Shown here: one piece after another, positions 15,871 to 23,200 of the stretch | Layout of the letters: the number at the start of each line of letters is the position of its first letter | Position numbering within the stretch: position 1 is the stretch's first letter | Notes under the pieces: model-generated | Database searches by the model: none | What the model was told of the DNA's origin: nothing | Seen by the model: the letters and a program-made list of their open reading frames with translations, nothing else | Assembly (NCBI RefSeq): GCF_029869545.1 | Contig: NZ_JARWQD010000399.1 | Coordinates: 1 to 33,757, forward strand | From: Nocardia wallacei | GTDB taxonomy: Bacteria > Actinomycetota > Actinomycetes > Mycobacteriales > Mycobacteriaceae | Direction: 5' to 3' | DNA length: 33,757 nucleotides | Program-made: the position numbers and the translations under genes

Positions 15871-16734
15871 GTGTCGGCGTCTGTGAAATCGCTCCTGAGC
15901 ACCCTCAGCACCCCCGGTCCGCACCGGGTCATGCGCGGCAACCTCGGCATCGCGGGGCAGCCGGGGGTGGTGTTCACCCCCGAGAAGGGCCTCAATCTGC
16001 CCGCGGTCGCGTTCGGCCACGGCTGGCTCGCCGGTGTCGGCAACTATCGAAAACTCTTGGAACACCTGGCTTCCTGGGGTTTCGTCGCGGCCGGGCCCGA
16101 CACCGAGCGCGGCCCCATCCCGTCGCACCTGAACCTCGCGGCCGACCTGCTCACCACCCTCGACATCTGTGCGGGCGTGCGTCTGGGCAACGGTTCGATC
16201 AGCGTGCACCCCGACAAGCTCGCGCTGGCCGGTCACGGCATGGGCGCCGGCGCCGCGGTGATCGCCGCCGCCCAGCGCAAGGTGTCCGCCGTCGCGGCCC
16301 TGTTCCCCGCGCCCACGGCGCCCACCGCCGAGTCCCTGGCCCCCGAGATCGAGGCACCGGCCCTGATCCTGGCCGGTGAGGACATCGACTCCGTCGGCTC
16401 CAACGCCATTCCCCTCGCCGCGTCCTGGGGCGGTCCGATGGTGCTGCGCTCGGTGGACAAGGCCACGCACAACGGCATCGTCGAGGGTCGGCGGGCGCTG
16501 GCGGCGCTGGGCGCGGCCAAGTACGAGTCCAAGACGGATCGGACCGTGCGCGGGCTGCTGGTGGGGTATCTGAGCTATCAGCTCCTGGGCGACAAGACCT
16601 ATAAGGCCTTCGCCGACCCCGAGGCCGCGATCGCGCACACGCGGGCGGTCGATCCGGAGGCGGTCGGTGAGGAGGAGCCGGAGAAGCCGTCGAAACTGCA
16701 ACTGCTGCAGGCCGTTCAGATGCTGCGAAAGTAA
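15871..16734 (+). CDS. Alpha/beta-hydrolase-fold protein (dienelactone/cutinase-like) with glycine at the nucleophile position
   Basis: A 287-residue protein of the alpha/beta hydrolase fold, nearest in layout to dienelactone hydrolase and PETase-like enzymes. The strand AVAFGHGWLAG and the segment WGFVAAGPDTERG fit the oxyanion and core regions. The elbow reads LAGHGMGAGAA, so the usual serine of GxSxG is Gly123 (codon GGC at 16237-16239). Candidate acid (LILAGEDIDSVGSN) and histidine (ATHNGIV) positions remain. The start is the GTG at 15871, where the recognisable sequence begins; an ATG-initiated longer frame would run back into the glmS start region. It is divergent from glmS. It may be catalytically inactive or use another mechanism. 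Confidence 0.88.
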   Translation: MSASVKSLLSTLSTPGPHRVMRGNLGIAGQPGVVFTPEKGLNLPAVAFGHGWLAGVGNYRKLLEHLASWGFVAAGPDTERGPIPSHLNLAADLLTTLDICAGVRLGNGSISVHPDKLALAGHGMGAGAAVIAAAQRKVSAVAALFPAPTAPTAESLAPEIEAPALILAGEDIDSVGSNAIPLAASWGGPMVLRSVDKATHNGIVEGRRALAALGAAKYESKTDRTVRGLLVGYLSYQLLGDKTYKAFADPEAAIAHTRAVDPEAVGEEEPEKPSKLQLLQAVQMLRK

Positions 16735-16935
16735 GTTGCGCCCAGGGGTAGCCGTAATCGGTTGTGATGCATCCCACATGAAGGTCTCCGCATCGATTTC
16801 CGTGCGAGGCAACGGGCCTCGCAGGTAGGACCACTGGTTGCCGGTGAGCAGCAACCATGCTGGAATCTCAGATTCGATGGAACCGATCGCCTTGCTTCCG
16901 CGTCGGATTCTCTGAAGGACCCTTCTAGGAGCGAG
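16735..16935. other. Gap with two hairpins upstream of the type VII toxin operon
   Basis: Two perfect 7-bp stems occur: GCGAGGC/GCCTCGC (16804-16810, 16816-16822) and TGGTTGC/GCAACCA (16835-16841, 16851-16857). The first could end the upstream hydrolase transcript. AGGAG at 16927-16931 is the ribosome binding site of the WXG100 gene. On the minus strand, about 16735-16890 translates into a protein-like sequence with no start or family match, treated separately as an observation. Confidence 0.5.
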
Positions 16936-17259
16936 GTGAGCACGGTGACGGGGGTGCAGTACGACCCGGACGCGATGCGGGCTACACAGCCGAAGTTCGC
17001 GGCGCTGGCGGACACCGTGAAGACCGCGCTGGCGGATCTGCGGCGGGTGATCGAGGCCGAGGGGGAATGCTGGGGCAGCGATGAGACCGGGCAGGCCTTC
17101 GCGAAGAACTACACGCCGGGCGTCACCGAGGGGACGGCGAACATCGAGAAGTTCGCGGGGGCGGTCACCGCGTTCGGGGACAAGATCGTCACGGCCGCGA
17201 ACACCCTGCAGCAGTCCGAGCAGTCGCACACCGACTCGGTGAACCAGGTGCAGGCCTGA
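16936..17259 (+). CDS. WXG100-family type VII secretion substrate/partner
   Basis: A 107-residue helical-hairpin protein of the ESX/WXG100 class. It is predicted to be two helices (about 12-42 and 53-95) joined by a turn with ECWGSDETGQAF (Trp46), the variant seen in many Nocardia and Streptomyces partners of large toxins. The GTG at 16936 has AGGAG four bases upstream; another GTG three codons later is possible. Its stop codon overlaps the ATG of the giant toxin by one base (TGATG), so the two are translated as a unit. It should pair with the CpnT-like N-terminal domain of that toxin for export by a type VII system encoded elsewhere. Confidence 0.92.
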   Translation: MSTVTGVQYDPDAMRATQPKFAALADTVKTALADLRRVIEAEGECWGSDETGQAFAKNYTPGVTEGTANIEKFAGAVTAFGDKIVTAANTLQQSEQSHTDSVNQVQA

Positions 17260-20200
17260 TGGGGATCGAAATCCCGGACAGCCTGCAGTGGGTTGCCAAA
17301 TGGGTGCTCGGCGCGGGTGATTGGCCCGAGGGCGACGAGACGGCGATGCGGCGCGTCGCCGATGGGTGGTCGAGCGCGGCGACCACCCTGAGCGGGCTGG
17401 ACGACGAGGCCGGGCAGGTCATCGGCCAGGTCCTGGCCGCGATCGACACCGGCCAGACGCACGATGCGATCAGTCAGGCGTGGCAGCAGCTCGCGGGTAA
17501 GGAGGGCGCGCTGCAGGGCCTCGTCAAATACTGCGAGAAGCAGGCCGAACTCCTCGACGACGGCGCCAACGACATCGAGCACACGAAGCTGACCATCATC
17601 GCCACGATGATCATCACCGCGGCGCAGATGGCCTGGGCGTTCACCGGTGTGGGCGCCGGGGTCAGCGCGGCGGCGCGGGTGGCGGCGCAGGTATCCATCC
17701 GGATGGCCATCCGCCAGCTGATCCAGCGGATGCTGACGCGCGCCGCCGCCAAGGCGATTGCCCGGGCGGCCTTGCTGGAGGGGGCCAAGGGCGCGCTGGA
17801 GGAAGGCGGCGTCGACCTCGGTGCCCGGCTGGTCCAGGTGGCCAAGGGCGACCGCTCGATGGACAAGTTCGGGCTCGGCGAGGCGATCCAGTCCACGGTC
17901 GGCGGCGCCGTCGGCGGTGCGGTGGGCGGCGGGCTCGGCAAGAGCGGTATCGGGGAGGTCGCCGACGAGACCGCAGGCAGTGCCATCGGCCGCTTCGCCG
18001 GGAAGGCCGTGACCGAGACCGGCACCGAGCTGGCGTCCGACGTCGCCGGGCAGGCGGCCGCCTCCGGTTACGGCGCCGCATTCCTCGGCCAGGAGTTCAA
18101 GCTCGATCTCAGCGCCGACAGCCTCGCCAACGCCGGTGTCGGGGGCGTGCACAGCGCCGCGACGGACGGCGGTGGCGCACACTCCGATTCCGGCGGATCC
18201 CCGGATCCGGGCGGCAACACCGACACCGGCTCGAGCGGGACACCCGGCCCATCGGGCTCGCAGCCTGGGGGCACCGATTCCGGTTCCGGCGGCCAGCCGT
18301 CGGGCAACACCGGCGGCGGCCCCCAGCCGTCGGGCACACACAGCACCGGCGCGGGCGACAGCGGCACGGGAGTCCAGCCCGCAGGCTCGACAGGCACCCA
18401 GGCCGCGAACGCGACCGGCGGCGAATCCACCGGCGGCACAGGCACTTCCGGCAGCACGGGCAGCAGCCCCACCGGTGCCGGATTCGACAGCGGCACCGCC
18501 AACCCGACACCGGGCACTGGAAGCGATGGCAGCACAGGCAGTCAACCCTCGGGCTCCACAGGCGGCGGATTCGACAATGGCACCAGCAGCCCATCCGGGG
18601 CCGGTACAAGCAGCGGATTCGACAGTGGCACAGGCAATCAGCCATCGAGCAACAGCGGATTCGACGGAGGCACAGGCCCCCAGACATCGGGCCACACAAG
18701 CGGCGCAACCGACGGCGGCAGCACAAGCGTTCAATCGCCAGGTACCAGCGGCAGCACCCCAGGCACCGGAATCGATGGCGGCACCGGTGGTCATGCCTCG
18801 GGTTCGGCGAGCAGCGCCGGTGGTGGCGGAGTCGACGGTGGCACCGGCGGCCCATCCACGGCCGGTACCGGCAGCGGATTCGGCGGTGGCACAGGCAGTC
18901 AGCCATCGGGCGGCGGTACGCCCGGCAGTGGATTCGACGGTGGCACCGGTGGGCAGCCGACGGGCTCTGTCGGTGGCGGCGCGGGGCCTCACTCTGGCTC
19001 GGTAGCCGACAGCGGTGGCGCGGGCGTTCAATCACCGGGTACCCCCAGCGCCAGCGGCACGACCGGCACTCCCCCAAACTCCGCACCGAACAGCCCTTCG
19101 GCATCAGACGCCACTGCCAACTTCCCTGGCGCCCAACAGAATCCGCCGAGCGGAACCGGCACGACCCCATCCGGAACAGGCACCACTCCCTCCGGCAGCG
19201 GTCCCGCACCCTCCAGCGGCCCCGTCTCATCCGGCGGCAGCACCACCCCGCCAGGTAGCGATCCCACGCCCTCCAGCGGCAGCACCACCTCATCGGGCAG
19301 TGGTCCCACACCGTCCAGCAGCACCACCAACGCATCACCTAGCGACCCCGCGCCCTCCAGCGGTATCGCCCCCTCAGGTAGCGATCCCGCGCCTTCCAGC
19401 GGCAGCACCGCCTCGACCGGTAGCAGCCCTACTTCCGGGAACGGTTCCAGCCTCGACCTGCCATCGCCTGGCACAACTGCACCCAGCGCATCGAACACCG
19501 GCACCTCCGGGTTGGACCTACCACCGCATCAACCGGCCGGAATCACCCAAAACACCGCTCCGGGCGGAGACAACCCTTCGCAGGGGGCGACGGCCCGCAC
19601 ACCGGAGACCACCACCTCCAGCCTGGACCTGCCACCGCACCAACCAACCGGAACCGCCCACAGCAACACCCCCGGTGCAGACAGCCCTTCGCAAGGGGCC
19701 ACGGCCCGCACACCGGAAACCAGCCCCGGGTCGGACCTCCCCGCACCACCCCGCGCATCGGACACTGGTGGTTCCAGCCTGGATCTACCGCCCAATCAGA
19801 CCTCCGGAGCCACCGGCCATCCGCAGGGCACCAGCCAGGGCCTGGACCTGCCTCCGCAGGGCACCACGCCGTCCCGCCCGGACCAGCCGTCTTCCGGATC
19901 GAGTCTCGACCTCCCCACCCAAGACTCCGGCTCGACAACTCAGCACTCCGCCAACCAAGGCTCGGACCAGCCGCCGCACAACGCCGCGCCGCAGCAGAGT
20001 CGGCCCACAGGAACCTCGAGCCTGGATCTCCCCCCACACGAATCCGGTGCACCCAGCCCGCAGAATCTGACGAATCCGCAGAGCGGCCAACCACATTCGC
20101 CCCCGGCCACCACCGCCCAAGACACCGGCCCAACCTCCACCCACGCCAGCTCCACAGCCACCGACACGCCCCCAACCACCACACCCGGTTCCCCGGCAAC

Positions 20201-23200
20201 GAGCGGGCTCGGTTCGCCGACCGGCGACGCCAGCCAACGCGCCAACGCGTCCAACCACATTCCACCAACGGACGCACCCAGCGCAGGAGCCCCGGGTCAG
20301 GCACGCTCGGATACCGCGACACCGCCATCTCGCCCCGACGCCGGACCGCAGCGTGCCGAAACCTCGGTCAAGCCAACCCGTTCCGATCCCGGACAACAGC
20401 TCCCGGAAACGCCCGTATCGTCGAATAAATCCCGAACCGGGCCACCCCGGGCCGAGCCCGGACGCCGTCCAGCTTCGACCACTTCCCCGCGCGATGGCGC
20501 CGCACACGAACGTAGCCCACAGGGCCCCCACGAGCGTGGCAGATCGGCCACGCAGCCACCGAGCGCGAACTCGGTGCCCTCGATGGAAGCCCCCGGGGGG
20601 TTGTTCTCTCGATTTCGGCCCGATCGCAGCGACAGCAACCAGCCCCCTCGGCAGGCGGATGACTCCTGGAGCGTATTCAGCCCAGAGACGACGAACTCCG
20701 GTCCACACCAAGCTCCTGTGGAGAGCCGCGCCTACTATGCCAACCCGCGGTTCCAGGACTCGGCGGCCGCGGCGGAGTATGCGCGCAAATACCCCGGCCG
20801 CCTGCGAGAGGCCGCCGAAATCCGTGCGGCGCAACAAGGCCAGCATCCCGCACTGACTCGCCTCAGCGACGCCGAGATCGCCGCGATCCGGCAGAACCAG
20901 GGCTACTACCTCAATGAACGCGTCAATGACGCCACGCGCGACGGGAACGCCGGTGAGCTCGAGGAGCTTGATGTCGAAATTCGGACCCTCGTCAGCGCCT
21001 ACAACCAGTTGCCCGACCATCGAGGCGTGGTGTATCGGTCACTGCGAATCGATGATCCGGATGCACTCCGCCGGTTTCTCACCGACTATCAACCCGGTCG
21101 AACACCTCTCGACCGCGGTTTCGCCTCGTCGGATAAGGGAGCGTCGATCGCGGGCGGCAACATCGAACTCATCATCGACTCCCACTACGGGAAAGACATA
21201 TCATGGGCGACCGGTCAACAGGACGAAGTCGTCTTCCCCCCAGGGAACAGATTCGAAGTCACGCGCGTCAGCGTGGACGATGACGGCAAATACGTCATCC
21301 GGCTCGTCGATTTAGGAAGGGATTCAGATGGCCATCAGTCCCGAGGAAATGAAACGGATCGCACGAGAGGTGATGGGTCCGACCATGAAGGCGGAGTTGG
21401 ACGACCCGGAGAGCATGGCCGCGTCGGACCGGATGGACGCTCATCGGGCAGATCTGGAGGCGAAGGGCCGACGCCCGGCGACCGAGGATCAGATCAAGAT
21501 CTGGCAAGCCTGGGGCGAGTCGGAGATCAAGCGGATCGAGCGGGAGCGTGGGGAGAGCACGGAGTAGATAGTTCGTCGGCACGAGAGGTCGGCATACCGC
21601 CCGAACCGCCGTACCGACACGGCTTCGACCCCCACTCCCAGAAGTACGTCGCGCGTTATAACGACGGTCGGTTGATAACGCCCGACCCGATGTACGGCGG
21701 CATGTACAGCCCCGAGATCCGCCGATACCAGCCGACCTGGGATGAGATCCAAACCGCCAAGGCATATCCGCCGGGCGAGAGCCCCGACGACATCCAGATC
21801 CGTCAGTATCAAGAGGCTCAGCGGGCACAAGCGGAGACAGCACGCACGGAAGGCAATGGCGCGCAGGATAATTCGCTGCCGCGCGACACTTCGAGTACCA
21901 GCAACACCGGAGCGGAAACTCCGGTCACCCACACTCCGACGTCCACGGCGTCCCCTTCGGATCCACAGCCCGACACGGCCTCGACGCCAAACCGATCGGA
22001 TACTCCCACGCGCTGGGCTCACCAGGATCCCAACCACCACGTCAATGCCGCGCGCCTCCCCGACTGGTGGCCACAGCCGAACAATTCGGCAAGCCATGGG
22101 CCGGAACATAGTTCCGCGCCAACGCCTTCCACGTCACCAACGCAACGCTCGGAACTCAGGCCGGAGACCGCAGCACGGCCCGCACCGAGCGAACACCTCA
22201 CTCGTGCACCCGAATCCACGCCTCCGGTAGACCCAGGACGGTGGCAGCGGCCGAACAACCCGATGCCACCACCTCATACTCCGGTCACTCCACAGCACCA
22301 CGGCCAATCCAATTATTCGGCCCCGCCCCCGGTCCCGCGGCAGCCTCAGCAGGCTCCACCTGTCGCACCACACATGTATCCGGGACCGCAATATGCGCCG
22401 CATCCTCCGGTGCCTCCGACTCCGCTGCGTCACGCAGCCTCACCGCATAGACCGCACTCTCCGGAACCTTCCCCAGAGATGCAACGTGCGGCCAACGCTC
22501 GTCAGGCACGTGAGTCATATCGGAACTACCCACCGGAGAACGGCCGCACCACGCTGGTCACGACAGGTTCGAATACCTCCCCGGCATACGACGTACGCCG
22601 ATACCCGAACGCTCCGGGCGGCCCTATCACAGTGGTCCGGGTGCGTGTCCACGTCACTGCCGACGGCCATGTCCCCCCGCATGTCGTCAATCAGCTGTGG
22701 GAGAACATGCAGTTGGCCTCCGATCTGGGGTTCAACCGCGGCCAACAGCTCCTGGGCGGCGACCGCATGCTTCTGGACATCGTCCACACCTCGGATGCGA
22801 GCGCGGCCGATATGCAGGTACATGTCGGAGACACGCCAGGCAGACCCAACTCGGTACACCCGAACACCGATATCGGCGATCTCGCCAACAACATTCGCGA
22901 CCATCTCGGCTTGCCGCCGTCGGCCGATCCCGGCTTGAGCGCCGACGACATCCGACAACTCAGTAACGACATCGCACACGCAAACACCCCGACCGGATTC
23001 GACAATCCGTCCGACCTGAGGCGATTCGGCAGGCACAACCTGCAGGCTGTCGAGCGTGACGAGTACCAAGCCGCCGTCGAAGACGCGCTCCGTGACGGCA
23101 ACCGGTTCCTCGTCGGCGCCGATCCGCGCTTCAATCCATATGGGCAGCTGGTCAACGACGGCGGCACGGGAGTCCAGGGACGTAGCAACAACTGCCTCGA

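Noticed and set aside
18109..21020. Long open frames on the minus strand (about 410 codons each) opposite the toxin linker
   Set aside because: They are Arg/Cys/Trp- or Gly/Val-rich antisense readings of a repetitive GC-rich coding region, without ribosome binding sites or family motifs.
21334..21570. Treating the Gly/Asp/Arg-rich residues 1357-1436 of the giant frame as a separate domain
   Set aside because: The composition and weak third-position GC are explained by reading the nested 79-residue gene out of frame.
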